Below, piece after piece: positions 9,661-17,676 of a DNA stretch of 25,028 nucleotides. Position numbers and translations under genes: made by a program. The notes under the pieces are model-generated. The model did no database searches, was not told the DNA's origin, and saw only the letters and a program-made list of their open reading frames with translations. Source of the DNA: CAZCBN01 sp964496975 (GTDB taxonomy: Bacteria; Planctomycetota; Phycisphaerae; Phycisphaerales; UBA1924); assembly GCA_964496975.1 (NCBI GenBank), contig CAZCBN010000041.1:1-25028 (forward strand), given 5' to 3'. Positions within the stretch are counted from its first letter, which is position 1. Each line of letters opens with the position of its first letter.

Positions 9661-9720
9661 CGACCCGTGCTCCTCACGCCGCCCGAGCGGCCTCGTCGCC
9701 CGCCACCCGCGTGCCCCCGC

Positions 9721-11208
9721 TCACTCTTCGTCGCGCTGAATCCCCCGCCGCGTGCGGAACGCCGCCGCGCGCTGCAGCTCCTGCGCCGCTTCCTGCGCCG
9801 CCCGCGCCTGCGCTTCCTTCTGCGCCCGGTCGATCCGCTTCACGATCTCGGGGTCCTCGTTGATCCGCAGCTCCGACGTCGCCCCGCCCGGCATCAGCAG
9901 GCTCTGCACAAACGGCTTCCCGTGCAGGTCCGCGAACGCCCGCGTGTACTGCTCCACCGCGAACAGCCGCGGGTTCGCCGCGAACGCCGCCGCCTGCGCC
10001 CGGAAGAGCTCCAGCTCCGCCCGCGCCCGCAGCACCGTCGCCTCGCGCTCGCTCGCCGCGTTCGCCAGGATTCCCCGCACCTCGCCCTCGCTCGCGAACT
10101 GCACCGTCTTCCCGTCCACCTCCGCCGCCTCGCCCGCCAGCAGAAGGTTGATCGTCGCCAGCGCCCGCTCCGCCTCCGCGTCGAGCGACCGCACGCGTTC
10201 CTCCGCCCCCGCCGCGCCGTCCAGCGCCGCCGCCCGCGCGTCCCGCCCGGCCTCCACCAGCGCCCCGTACCGCTCGATCTCCTGCAGAATCGTCGGCGCC
10301 GCCTCGCCCGCGACCTCGCTCAGCATCCGAACCCGCTCGCTCTCCGCCTCGGCCCGCGCCTTCTCCGCCTCGCTCCGCGCGCTCAGCACCGCCTGGAACC
10401 GGTCCTGCAGATACAGCGGCGCCACCTTCTGCTTCAGGTCCAGCAGCTCGATCTGCACCCCCGCCCCGATCTCGTCCAGCGTCGCCTGCGCGATCCGACG
10501 CGCCCGGTCCGACAGCGTCCGCGCATCGCCCGACGGCTTCAGCATCTCGTCGATCGGCTCCTCCGCCACCGCACGCACGATCCCCCGCTGGATCGCCGAC
10601 AGCACCAGCGGCTCCTCCGCGCCGTCCGCCACGTTCTTCACATAGTCCACCGCGTCCACCCGCCGGTACGTCGCCGTCCACAGCGTGTGCGCCAGGTTCA
10701 GGTCCGCCGTGATCACCGAGCCCACCCGCTCGGGGTCGAGCTGGTTCTCCTTCGGCAGCCCGTCGATCTGCGCCGGGTCCGCCCCGGGGTTCAGCGGCTT
10801 GGGCCAGAACTGATCCGCGATCTCCCGCGTCTCCGCCCCCGTGTTCACGCGGATGAGCTCACCCACCGGGTACGGCGCCGTGAACCGAGGCCCGGGCTCC
10901 ACCACGCCCTGGTCCCGCCCCAGCAGCACGCCGATCCCCAGCTCCCCCTCCTGCACGTTCTGAAACCCGCTGAAGAAAAACAGCCCCGCCAGCACCACCA
11001 TCGCCAGCTGCACCAGCCGGAAGCTGATCCGCAGCGCATCCGCCAGCGACTGGTTCGCCGGGTCCAGGAGCTCCGCCGCCTCGGCCCGCTCGCTCCGCCC
11101 CGCCGCGAGCCGCACCGAGGCGTTCCGCCCCGCCGCGCCCGACGAAGTCATGCCCCGCGGGCCGCCACCCGGGCCACTCGACGATGCCATCTTCTGTTCG
11201 TCGCTCAC
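9721..11208 (-). CDS. HflK-like SPFH/band 7 protein
   Basis: 495 residues. A Gly/Ser/Ala-rich cytoplasmic start of 60 residues, one membrane segment (about 61-81), then an SPFH domain from about 83 (NVQEGELGIGVLLGR, EPGPRFTAPYPVGELIRV) and a long Ala/Glu/Arg coiled coil (about 260-400). The tail is charged (RIDRAQKEAQARAAQEAAQE). HflK and HflC form a ring-like complex that regulates the FtsH protease in Escherichia coli; no ftsH is visible here. The start is GTG at 11208, overlapping the hflC-like stop as GTGA, with a strong AAGGAGG 7 bases upstream. Together with the upstream HflC-like gene it forms the classical pair, followed by the ABC ATPase after 60 bases. The HflK label rests on position and N-terminal form, so treat it as HflK-like. 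Confidence 0.87.
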   Translation of the reverse strand: MSDEQKMASSSGPGGGPRGMTSSGAAGRNASVRLAAGRSERAEAAELLDPANQSLADALRISFRLVQLAMVVLAGLFFFSGFQNVQEGELGIGVLLGRDQGVVEPGPRFTAPYPVGELIRVNTGAETREIADQFWPKPLNPGADPAQIDGLPKENQLDPERVGSVITADLNLAHTLWTATYRRVDAVDYVKNVADGAEEPLVLSAIQRGIVRAVAEEPIDEMLKPSGDARTLSDRARRIAQATLDEIGAGVQIELLDLKQKVAPLYLQDRFQAVLSARSEAEKARAEAESERVRMLSEVAGEAAPTILQEIERYGALVEAGRDARAAALDGAAGAEERVRSLDAEAERALATINLLLAGEAAEVDGKTVQFASEGEVRGILANAASEREATVLRARAELELFRAQAAAFAANPRLFAVEQYTRAFADLHGKPFVQSLLMPGGATSELRINEDPEIVKRIDRAQKEAQARAAQEAAQELQRAAAFRTRRGIQRDEE

Positions 11209-12305
11209 CGGCCGGCCTCCTTCTCCGCCGCCGCCACCGGCGCCCGATCCGCACCCTTCTCGCTCTTCCCGCCCGCATCGCCCGAGTTCCGCCCCGGCAG
11301 CCGCGGCCCGGGCGTCAGCACGTCCTTCAGCAGCTGCGGGCTCAGCACGCCCAGCCCGAAGTCCTCGCTCCCCATCACCAGCGTCAGCTTCGCCGACTCG
11401 ATCTCCGACATCAGCTCCATCTGCCGCAGGAACACCGCAAGCTCCGCGTTCTGGTTCATCGCCGCGAGCGACTCCGCCGCCCCGTACTCGCCCAGCGCCC
11501 GGATCTCCGCCGCGCGAGCCTGCGCAAACTCGCGGATCTTCCGCGCATCCGCCTCCGCCTGCGCCCGGATCGCCGTCGCACGCGCCTGCCCCTGGCTCTC
11601 CAGCTCCTGCGCCAGCCGGTCCCGGTTCGCGCCCATCCGCTCGATCACCTTCGTCGTCGTCTCCTGAGGCAGCACGATGCGGTTGATCCCCGCCATCACC
11701 ACCTCGATGCCGTACGCCGCCATCCCCTCGCCCGACGCCGGCCCCGAAGCCTGACCCGAAGCCGCGCCCGTCGCATCCGCCGGCGCCGCCTCCGCCCGCC
11801 GCCCCTCGTTCAGCAGCCGCAGGATCCGCGTCTCAAGCTCCGGCAGACGGCTCCCGTCCACCTCCGGCGTGAACAGGTCGTCCATCCGATACTTGCTCAC
11901 CTCGCCCATCGCGCTCAGCAGCGTGTCCCGCAGAATCTCCTCCGCCGCGCGGAAGTGGTCCTCCGCCCGCGGCCCGCGGTTGCTGAACCGCTGGAAGAAC
12001 TTCAGCGGGTCGCTCACCCGCCACGCCGCAAACGCGTCCACGATGATCTGCGAGTCGTCCGCCGTCTGCTGCGTCGCGCTGCGGCCCTTCAGGTGCCGCA
12101 CCCGGTTGTCGTACTTCGTCACGCTCTGCACCGGGTAGAAGAACTTGAACTTCAGCCCCGGCTCGCTCTGCACCGAGCCCTCCCCCGCGCTCCCGAACGT
12201 CGTCACCACCGCCGTCTCGGTGAAGCGCACGGTGTACGTGAACATGAACGAACCCAGCGCCAACACCAGCAGCAGAATCACCGCGGTCCGAATGATCTTG
12301 TCCAC
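11205..12305 (-). CDS. hflC: HflC-like SPFH/band 7 protein
   Basis: 366 residues. A single N-terminal membrane segment (about 4-24) is followed directly by the SPFH domain (VRFTETAVVTTFG, GLKFKFFYPVQSV, DSQIIVDAFAAWRVSDPLKF), as in HflC. The HflC-type motif near the end of the domain, ERMGANRDRLAQELESQG, then enters an Ala/Arg/Glu coiled coil (ARATAIRAQAEADARKIREF). An Ala/Gly/Ser-rich insert sits at about 183-200. GTG at 12305 is chosen because GGAG lies 7 bases upstream and the protein begins immediately before the membrane segment. It probably assembles with the two HflK-like neighbours. Tail residues after 330 are low-complexity and charged. Confidence 0.87.
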   Translation of the reverse strand: MDKIIRTAVILLLVLALGSFMFTYTVRFTETAVVTTFGSAGEGSVQSEPGLKFKFFYPVQSVTKYDNRVRHLKGRSATQQTADDSQIIVDAFAAWRVSDPLKFFQRFSNRGPRAEDHFRAAEEILRDTLLSAMGEVSKYRMDDLFTPEVDGSRLPELETRILRLLNEGRRAEAAPADATGAASGQASGPASGEGMAAYGIEVVMAGINRIVLPQETTTKVIERMGANRDRLAQELESQGQARATAIRAQAEADARKIREFAQARAAEIRALGEYGAAESLAAMNQNAELAVFLRQMELMSEIESAKLTLVMGSEDFGLGVLSPQLLKDVLTPGPRLPGRNSGDAGGKSEKGADRAPVAAAEKEAGR

Positions 12306-12422
12306 GCCTGTGCTCCAGATCGCCGCAGGGGCCCGCGCCCCCCGGCATGCCGATCGATCAAACCCACGATCCCCAACCCCATACCACCCGGCGGCGAAAC
12401 CCCGCCCCCGCCGAACGCCGCC

Positions 12423-14639
12423 TCACTGCCCCGTCGCAGACTCCGTCTCCGGGTCGAACACGTCCGCCCGCGACCGCGTCTGCAGCTCCGTCACCACCCG
12501 CAGGCCCTCCGCGTCGTCCGCCGTCAAGAAGACGCGGCTCCCCCTCACCATCTCCCGCATCGTCGTGAAGTACAGCCGGGACTTGTACAACGCCGGCGCC
12601 GCCTCGAACGACGCGAGCTGCCCCTCAAACAGCGCCGCCCGCCCGCGCTCCCCCATGTGCCGCGTCCAGCGGTCGGCCGACGCCCGCATCAGCAGCGCCC
12701 CGGCCTCGCCGCCCGCTTGCTCAAGCAGCGCCTGCACCTCAACCTCGCGCTCGATCACAGCCTCGGCGCTCGCCCCGCCCGTCCGCCGCAACTCGTCCAG
12801 CTCCGCCAGCCGCGCCAGGATCGTCTGCGCCTGCTCCACGCTCCCCGCCGCGCCCGCCAGCAGCCGGATCCGGTCCCGCTCCGCCGACTCGATGTTCGCC
12901 TCCCGAACCTGCTCCGCCTGCACCACCCGCTCAAAGCTCGGCGCCACGTCCTTCGGCGGGTGCACATTCCCCGACCCGAGGAAGAGCACCTCGATGCCCG
13001 GCCCCGCGTTCCCCGACCCCGCGTTCCCCGACCCAGACGCGGCCCCCGCGCCCTCAGCCTTCACCGCCACCCGCTCGCTCGCCGTCGTGAAGTCGCGCTC
13101 CACCCGCTCCCGCAGGCCCCGCGCAAGCTCCGTCCGCCGGTCCGCGAGCACGTCGTCAATCGTCAACGAGCCGAGGAACTGGAGCGCCGCCCGCTGCCCG
13201 ATCGCCTCGACCAGCGCGTCCCGGTGCCCCGGCTGCGCGAACCGCTCGTACGCCAGCACGTCGCTCACCGAGTAGTGCATCGGCATCTGCACCGACACCA
13301 GCGACAGGTCGCTCACCGACCTCCGCGCCGCCTCGTTGCCCGCCTCCGCCCCAGCGCCCGCGCTCGTCTCCGCCGCCGCGCCCACCCGCGACGGCTGCAC
13401 CAGGTTGTACACCTCTTCCGCCGAGTGGTCGTTCGTCCACAGCAGGTACTTCGCCGTCGACAGCGGCGCCGCCGACCCGAGGCTCACCACCCGCACACCC
13501 GTCGCCGTCTTCGTCCGCAGCGTCTCCGGCTTGGCGTCCCGCGGCGCGTTCTCCGCCAGCGGCAGCTCCACCACCGTCTCGGGGATGTACACCGACCCGA
13601 TCGGCCAGGGCCACTTCACGTGCAGCCCGGGCCCAACGTTCCCCCGCTCCACCGCCCCGAAGCGCAAAATCAGCGCCCGCTGGTGCGGCTCAATCACCAC
13701 CAGCGACGTCAGCCCCCACATCAGGAGGAGCGCCAACCCGGCAAACCCAATCCACCACCGACGCAGCAACTGGTAGAACCACGTCTCGGTGACGTTCACC
13801 CCGAACTGGTAGTTCAGAGCCTCGCCCACGTTCTCCGCAATCCGGTCGGGCGCCGCCAGCAGCCCGAGCACCCGGCTGTCGAACGCCGGGCGGGGCGAAT
13901 CCCCCGGCTTCCGGGGGCGGTACAGGTCAAACACAAAGTTCAGCCCGACCTCCGCACCGAGCACCACCAGGGCGATCGGCAACGCCGCCTGCACGCCCCG
14001 CAGCACCAGGTCGCGGCCGAACGCCAGCTCGACAAAGTGCCCGACCGCCAGAGCCACCCCAAACAGGGCCGTGCCAACGGCATGGCTCGCCCCCGCCCGC
14101 AGGCTCGTCCACACCTTTTGGGTGGACATGCCGTACACGAACCGGGCGAACACAAAGCCAATGAACGCCGCCGCCAGGCCGATCGCGATCGCCCAACCGC
14201 GGTGGTTCTCGCCGATCGGGTCGGTCGAGCTCAGCACGGGCGAGGCTTTCCCGAACCGCACCAGACCCACCACAATCAGGGTCACGCACAGGCTGATCGC
14301 GACGATCGGCAGGAAGAACCGCTGCATCCCCGCCAGCCGCCGTCCGGCGACTCGGAGCTGCTCGGCCCCCTCGTCAAACGCACTGGCCGCAGGGTCTTGC
14401 GCGAGCTGCTCGATCTCCGCCGCCTCGAGGCGTTCCCGGCGATGGAAGTCGTAAAGAAGGTAGAGCGTGCCCCAGATCACCACACCCAGCCCGACGTACA
14501 CCGCCGCCGTCACGGCCGCCTGGTCGGTCTTGGCGTACGCCGAGTAGACCACCAGGGCCACACACACCAGCGACTGCAAGAGCAGGCCGAGCAGGCTCAC
14601 GCTGACAGCCCGGCGATAGTTGGCGACGTCTGCCCTCAT
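12423..14639 (-). CDS. SPFH/HflK-like protein with polytopic N-terminal membrane domain
   Basis: 738 residues, about twice a typical HflK. The first 290 residues hold about six hydrophobic segments (for example SVSLLGLLLQSLVCVALVVY, FFLPIVAISLCVTLIVVGLV, AIAIGLAAAFIGFVFARFVY), a feature not seen in HflK/HflC of model bacteria. A further membrane segment at about 293-312 leads into an HflK-like SPFH domain: VIEPHQRALILRFGAVERG, GPGLHVKWPWPIGSVYIPE. A coiled coil and an Ala-rich region follow. It contains a short repeat GSGNAG encoded by a 15-base tandem repeat. ATG at 14639 has AAGGGG 9 bases upstream. It is the first gene of the block and is separated by 117 bases from the HflC-like gene. The N-terminal domain may recruit other membrane proteins (inference). 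Confidence 0.85.
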   Translation of the reverse strand: MRADVANYRRAVSVSLLGLLLQSLVCVALVVYSAYAKTDQAAVTAAVYVGLGVVIWGTLYLLYDFHRRERLEAAEIEQLAQDPAASAFDEGAEQLRVAGRRLAGMQRFFLPIVAISLCVTLIVVGLVRFGKASPVLSSTDPIGENHRGWAIAIGLAAAFIGFVFARFVYGMSTQKVWTSLRAGASHAVGTALFGVALAVGHFVELAFGRDLVLRGVQAALPIALVVLGAEVGLNFVFDLYRPRKPGDSPRPAFDSRVLGLLAAPDRIAENVGEALNYQFGVNVTETWFYQLLRRWWIGFAGLALLLMWGLTSLVVIEPHQRALILRFGAVERGNVGPGLHVKWPWPIGSVYIPETVVELPLAENAPRDAKPETLRTKTATGVRVVSLGSAAPLSTAKYLLWTNDHSAEEVYNLVQPSRVGAAAETSAGAGAEAGNEAARRSVSDLSLVSVQMPMHYSVSDVLAYERFAQPGHRDALVEAIGQRAALQFLGSLTIDDVLADRRTELARGLRERVERDFTTASERVAVKAEGAGAASGSGNAGSGNAGPGIEVLFLGSGNVHPPKDVAPSFERVVQAEQVREANIESAERDRIRLLAGAAGSVEQAQTILARLAELDELRRTGGASAEAVIEREVEVQALLEQAGGEAGALLMRASADRWTRHMGERGRAALFEGQLASFEAAPALYKSRLYFTTMREMVRGSRVFLTADDAEGLRVVTELQTRSRADVFDPETESATGQ
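13002..13034. repeat. 15-base tandem repeat (about 2.2 copies) within the SPFH gene
   Basis: The unit ccgcgttccccgacc recurs with period 15 across 33 bases. It encodes GSGNAG repeats in the linker of the polytopic SPFH protein and keeps the frame, so copy number could vary without breaking the gene. Confidence 0.75.
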
Positions 14640-15592
14640 GCCACGTGTCCCCTTGCGATGCGTCCCTTGCCCCGGACGCCGAAGCCGCGCGTCGGTCCGA
14701 CCAACGGATGCCGTGGTCGCTTGTTCGCTCGTTCAGACCGCCCGGGCCGCTGACCCGGACAGCCGCATGTTCGATCCCGCCCCCGCCCCCCGCTCCGTCT
14801 TCCGGGCTCCCGGTCCTCGATCCCCCGGCCCGCCGCACGCGGCGGACGCGGACCGCGCGGTGGGCGGCGGCGGCGCGAAGCCCGGCGGCGGGCCTCCCGG
14901 CGGTCGCCGGAAAAACCTCGCGACCGCCCAACGCGTGCGACGCTCGGCCTTCCGTGCCGTTCTTGCGCATTGTTGGACCGGCGAACCGTCTCGGCCGGGC
15001 CCGCGATGCTCCCGCCAAACGTCCGGGGAGCCGCGGCGAGATTCGATGCCCGTTGCCCGCCGGAGTCCATTCCGCGGGGCGGTGTTGTAGCAGGTCTGCC
15101 AATCTTCCGGCGGCGTGCGGGAAGGTCTCGACGCACGCGGGACCGTTTCGGTCGGGACCAGAACGGCCGCAACCCGATCCGCCGCGTCGGGCACCGGTGG
15201 GCAACCGGTCAACGCGGCCGGGGGTTGCGGTGTTCCATCCCGGGCCTCGCCCCGGCGCGGCGGGTCCGGCGCGTTTCGACGCCGGCTCCGCTGGTTCGCA
15301 CGCCGCATGGTCGCGGTTCGCCCCGGCGGGCGCACGATCCAAGGTGATCCGCGCCGCGGGGCGGGCGGGCGAAGGGCCCACGCGGGTCGCGGTGGGGGGG
15401 GAACGCCGCAACCGCGCCGGCCTCACCCGGCTATCGTGCCACGGGACGGAGCCCCGCTATCGTTCGCGGCGGAGAGCGGTGGTGCCGCGCCGGCGCGCGG
15501 CCCGTCCGCGGCGGGCCGGGTCCGGCCGGCGTCCCAGGCGTCCCGTGTCACCCCGAATCACCCCGTTCGCTCCGGAGCGGTAAAGCCCACGC
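14640..15592. other. 953-base gene-free region between divergent operons
   Basis: I see no credible gene. The open frames here give Arg/Pro/Ala-rich peptides with no recognisable domain, as expected from noncoding DNA at this GC content. It must hold the promoter(s) for the SPFH block on the minus strand and the divergent permease on the plus strand. Apart from two TATCGT boxes near the permease, I could not find convincing -35/-10 pairs. Confidence 0.6.
15432..15463 (+). promoter_or_regulatory. two TATCGT -10-like boxes upstream of the ABC-2 permease
   Basis: CTATCGT occurs at 15431-15437 and again at 15457-15463, 26 bases apart. Each fits the TANNNT pattern of a housekeeping -10 element. 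No clear -35 hexamer is seen at 17 bases. They lie 130-160 bases before the ATG at 15593. Confidence 0.3.
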
Positions 15593-16951
15593 ATGCTCGC
15601 CCTGCTGACCATCGCCCGCAACGCCCTCATCGAGAGCCTCCGCCAGCCCATCGTGCTGGTCATGGTGCTGCTGTCGGGCGTGCTGCAGTATCTCACCACG
15701 GCCTCGACCGCCTACTCCATGGGCTACCGGAACGTGCCGGGCGAGGTGACGGGGGACGACAAGCTCCTGTTCGACGTGGGCCTGGGCAGCGTCTTTGTCT
15801 GCGGCATCCTGCTGGCCGCCTTTGTCGCGACCGCCGCCGTGAGCCGCGAGATCGAGAACAAAACCGTGCTGACGGTCGTCAGCAAGCCCATCGGCCGCAC
15901 GACGGTGGTGCTGGGCAAGTTCCTCGGCATCCTCACCACGATGGCCGTCGCCTCGGCGATCATGGTGCTCTACCTGATGTTCGCGCTGCGGCACGGCGTG
16001 CTGAGCACCGTGGCCGACGACATTGACCAGCCCGTGGTCCTTTTCTCCACCGCGGCGACCTTCCTCGCCGTGGGATTCGCCGCCGTCATGAACTTTCTGT
16101 ACGGCCGCAACTTTGCGCAAACGGCCGTGCTCTCCCTCCTGCCGCTGCTGCTGGTGGGCTATGTGCTGACGCTGCCCTTCGACCAGGAGTGGAAGGTGCA
16201 GGCCTTCACCAAAGACCTGAAGCCGCAGGTGCTGATGGCGTGCGCCGGCACGGCGACCGCCCTCATGGTGCTGTCGGCCGTGGCGGTCGCGGCCTCCACG
16301 CGGCTCGGGCAGGTGATGACGATCGTCGTCACCGCGGGCGTCTTCATGCTGGGCCTGCTGAGCAACCACTTCATCGGGAGCCGGGCGTTTCTCAACGTGC
16401 CCATCGGCGTCATCGAATCGGTCGCCCCCCTGCGGCCGCAGGACGAGGGCCTGCTCGAGGTCGGCAGCGGCGTGACGGTGACGCTGGAGCAGCCCCCCGA
16501 GGTCGAGGTGGTGCCGGGGGCCGGCTTCTATTTCGGCCCCGCGCCCAACGGCCTGGGCATGGTGACGCCCCGGGCCTACGAGCCGATCCCCGCCGGCCTC
16601 GACCTGACGCGCACGGTGTACCCCGCGGGCACGCCCTCGGCCCTCGTCATCACCGCCGTGGACGGCCGCGTGCTGACGGTCCGGCAGATCGGCGAGCGGC
16701 CCGTGCGGCTGGATCGCGCGCCCGACGTGGGCGACAGCGCGTTCCTGGAGCCGGCGCGCGTGGCGTGGCCGGCGGCGGTCGCGTGGTCGCTCATCCCCAA
16801 CATGCACGCCTTCTGGATGGTCGACGCGGTGACGCAGGTCCGGCCCATCCCGCTCTCGCACCTCGCGCTCGTGCTGGGCTACGGGCTGGCGCAGGCGGCG
16901 GCAAGCCTGTGCGTGGCCGTGCTGCTCTTTGAGGGCCGCGAGGTCGGCTGA
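15593..16951 (+). CDS. ABC-2 type transporter permease without adjacent ATPase
   Basis: 452 residues. Membrane segment near 15-35, then about five more in the first 260 residues, a soluble insert at about 275-395 (VAPLRPQDEGLLEVGSGVTV onward) and a last membrane pair ending LLFEGREVG, a terminus I associate with planctomycete ABC-2 permeases. The core stretch NKTVLTVVSKP and VVLGKFLGIL lines up with DKVIWHTVTKP and YVLGKWLGV of the minus-strand permease, so the two are probably paralogues. No ATPase gene is adjacent; it may share the one encoded at 8272-9660 or one elsewhere. The nearest Shine-Dalgarno-like GGAG is 16 bases upstream, so the start is only moderately secure. Confidence 0.85.
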   Translation: MLALLTIARNALIESLRQPIVLVMVLLSGVLQYLTTASTAYSMGYRNVPGEVTGDDKLLFDVGLGSVFVCGILLAAFVATAAVSREIENKTVLTVVSKPIGRTTVVLGKFLGILTTMAVASAIMVLYLMFALRHGVLSTVADDIDQPVVLFSTAATFLAVGFAAVMNFLYGRNFAQTAVLSLLPLLLVGYVLTLPFDQEWKVQAFTKDLKPQVLMACAGTATALMVLSAVAVAASTRLGQVMTIVVTAGVFMLGLLSNHFIGSRAFLNVPIGVIESVAPLRPQDEGLLEVGSGVTVTLEQPPEVEVVPGAGFYFGPAPNGLGMVTPRAYEPIPAGLDLTRTVYPAGTPSALVITAVDGRVLTVRQIGERPVRLDRAPDVGDSAFLEPARVAWPAAVAWSLIPNMHAFWMVDAVTQVRPIPLSHLALVLGYGLAQAAASLCVAVLLFEGREVG

Positions 16952-17010
16952 ACGCGGCGGCGGGCTGGGCATCGCGCCGAGCCGGTCGCCCGTCCCACCG
17001 GGCATATCGA

Positions 17011-17047
17011 GCGTCGGCCACGCCGCGCCCGTGGCGTCGGCCACGCC
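17011..17047. repeat. 14-base direct repeat able to form two alternative hairpins at a convergent gene junction
   Basis: GCGTCGGCCACGCC occurs at 17011-17024 and 17034-17047. The CGTGGC between the copies can pair with GCCACG of either copy, giving mutually exclusive 6-base stems. It lies between the convergent permease and ferredoxin stops (16951 and 17051). No T-tract follows on either strand, so a terminator role is only possible. Confidence 0.35.
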
Positions 17048-17050
17048 CCG

Positions 17051-17467
17051 CTAGTGCGGCACTTCCTTCACGGCGTTGCGGTTCCAGCCCGGCACGCGGA
17101 CGACGATGCGCTGCCCCGTCGCGGGCTGGCGGACGATGTCGCACTGGCAGCTCAGGCGGCTGTTGCGCTGCAGGCCCGGGGCCTCTTCCACGCGGTCTTC
17201 CTCGGCCTCGGTCGGCTCGCGCAGGCAGTCCATGCCGGCCTCGACGTAGACGTGGCACGTGCTGCACGCGCACACGGCGCCGCAGGCGTGCTCGATGTTG
17301 ATGCCGTGCTCGACCGCGACCTCCAGGAGGTGCTCGCCGACGGCGGCCATCACGTGGTGCTCGGCCTTGTCCGAGCCGTCTTCGTTGACGCCCGCGGGGT
17401 CTTCGAGGAGAAAGGTGACCGCAACGGTGGGCGGCCCGTGGTCATGATCCGAATGGCGCAGGTGCAT
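17051..17467 (-). CDS. adrenodoxin-type 2Fe-2S ferredoxin
   Basis: 138 residues. The cluster ligands are clear: C-x5-C-x2-C in ACGAVCACSTC and a fourth Cys in SRLSCQC, the spacing of the adrenodoxin/Isc Fdx type. The region between (MDCLREPTEAEEDRVEEAPG) carries the acidic patch used for partner docking in this family. The N-terminus has a His-rich start (MHLRHSDHDH), and VTFLLEDPAGV begins the beta-grasp fold. It transfers single electrons, in many bacteria for Fe-S cluster assembly or to cytochrome P450-type partners; no isc or P450 gene is in the window, so the partner is unknown. ATG at 17467 is chosen because upstream in-frame residues look noncoding; a Shine-Dalgarno site is weak (GGGGGGA further upstream). 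Confidence 0.9.
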   Translation of the reverse strand: MHLRHSDHDHGPPTVAVTFLLEDPAGVNEDGSDKAEHHVMAAVGEHLLEVAVEHGINIEHACGAVCACSTCHVYVEAGMDCLREPTEAEEDRVEEAPGLQRNSRLSCQCDIVRQPATGQRIVVRVPGWNRNAVKEVPH

Positions 17468-17544
17468 GCAGGCCGATCCCCCGAACACCGCCCGAGTCCC
17501 GCGGGTTGGCGGGCGGACTGCGGGCGGCGTGACGATTTCGCCGA

Positions 17545-17550
17545 ACTGTA
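17545..17550 (-). promoter_or_regulatory. TACAGT -10-like box for the ferredoxin gene
   Basis: TACAGT on the minus strand fits TANNNT and would give a leader of about 70 bases before the ATG at 17467. No clear -35 element. Confidence 0.3.
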
Positions 17551-17612
17551 GGGGGACGAGGCAGCGGACTTCGGCGTCCGTTCGCCGCGGCGCGCGGCGG
17601 GGGCGTGGCACC

Positions 17613-17618
17613 TATCCT
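17613..17618 (+). promoter_or_regulatory. TATCCT -10-like box for the glycosyltransferase gene
   Basis: TATCCT fits TANNNT and would place transcription start near 17625, about 52 bases before the ATG at 17677. No clear -35 element. It supports using the ATG at 17677 rather than the in-frame GTG at 17605. Confidence 0.3.
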
Positions 17619-17676
17619 GCCGGTGGTCGCGGCCGGGCCGCGTTCACCCGCTCCGCACGCGTGCCGCTCCGAGCCC

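Noticed and set aside
8692..11667. Long plus-strand open frame of 991 residues
   Set aside because: Arg/His/Pro/Gln-rich antisense shadow of the ATPase and SPFH genes, with no domain.
11184..14753. Plus-strand open frame of 1189 residues opposite the SPFH genes
   Set aside because: Composition is that of an antisense frame in GC-rich DNA; the minus strand carries clear SPFH domains throughout.
15076..15101. Sigma-54-like promoter (minus strand TTGGCAGACCTGCTAC)
   Set aside because: The spacing between the GG and GC elements is 7 bases rather than the required 10.
14645..15583. Plus-strand open frame of 312 residues in the divergent region
   Set aside because: Arg/Pro/Ala-rich with no domain, signal peptide or Shine-Dalgarno site; several other frames are equally open here.
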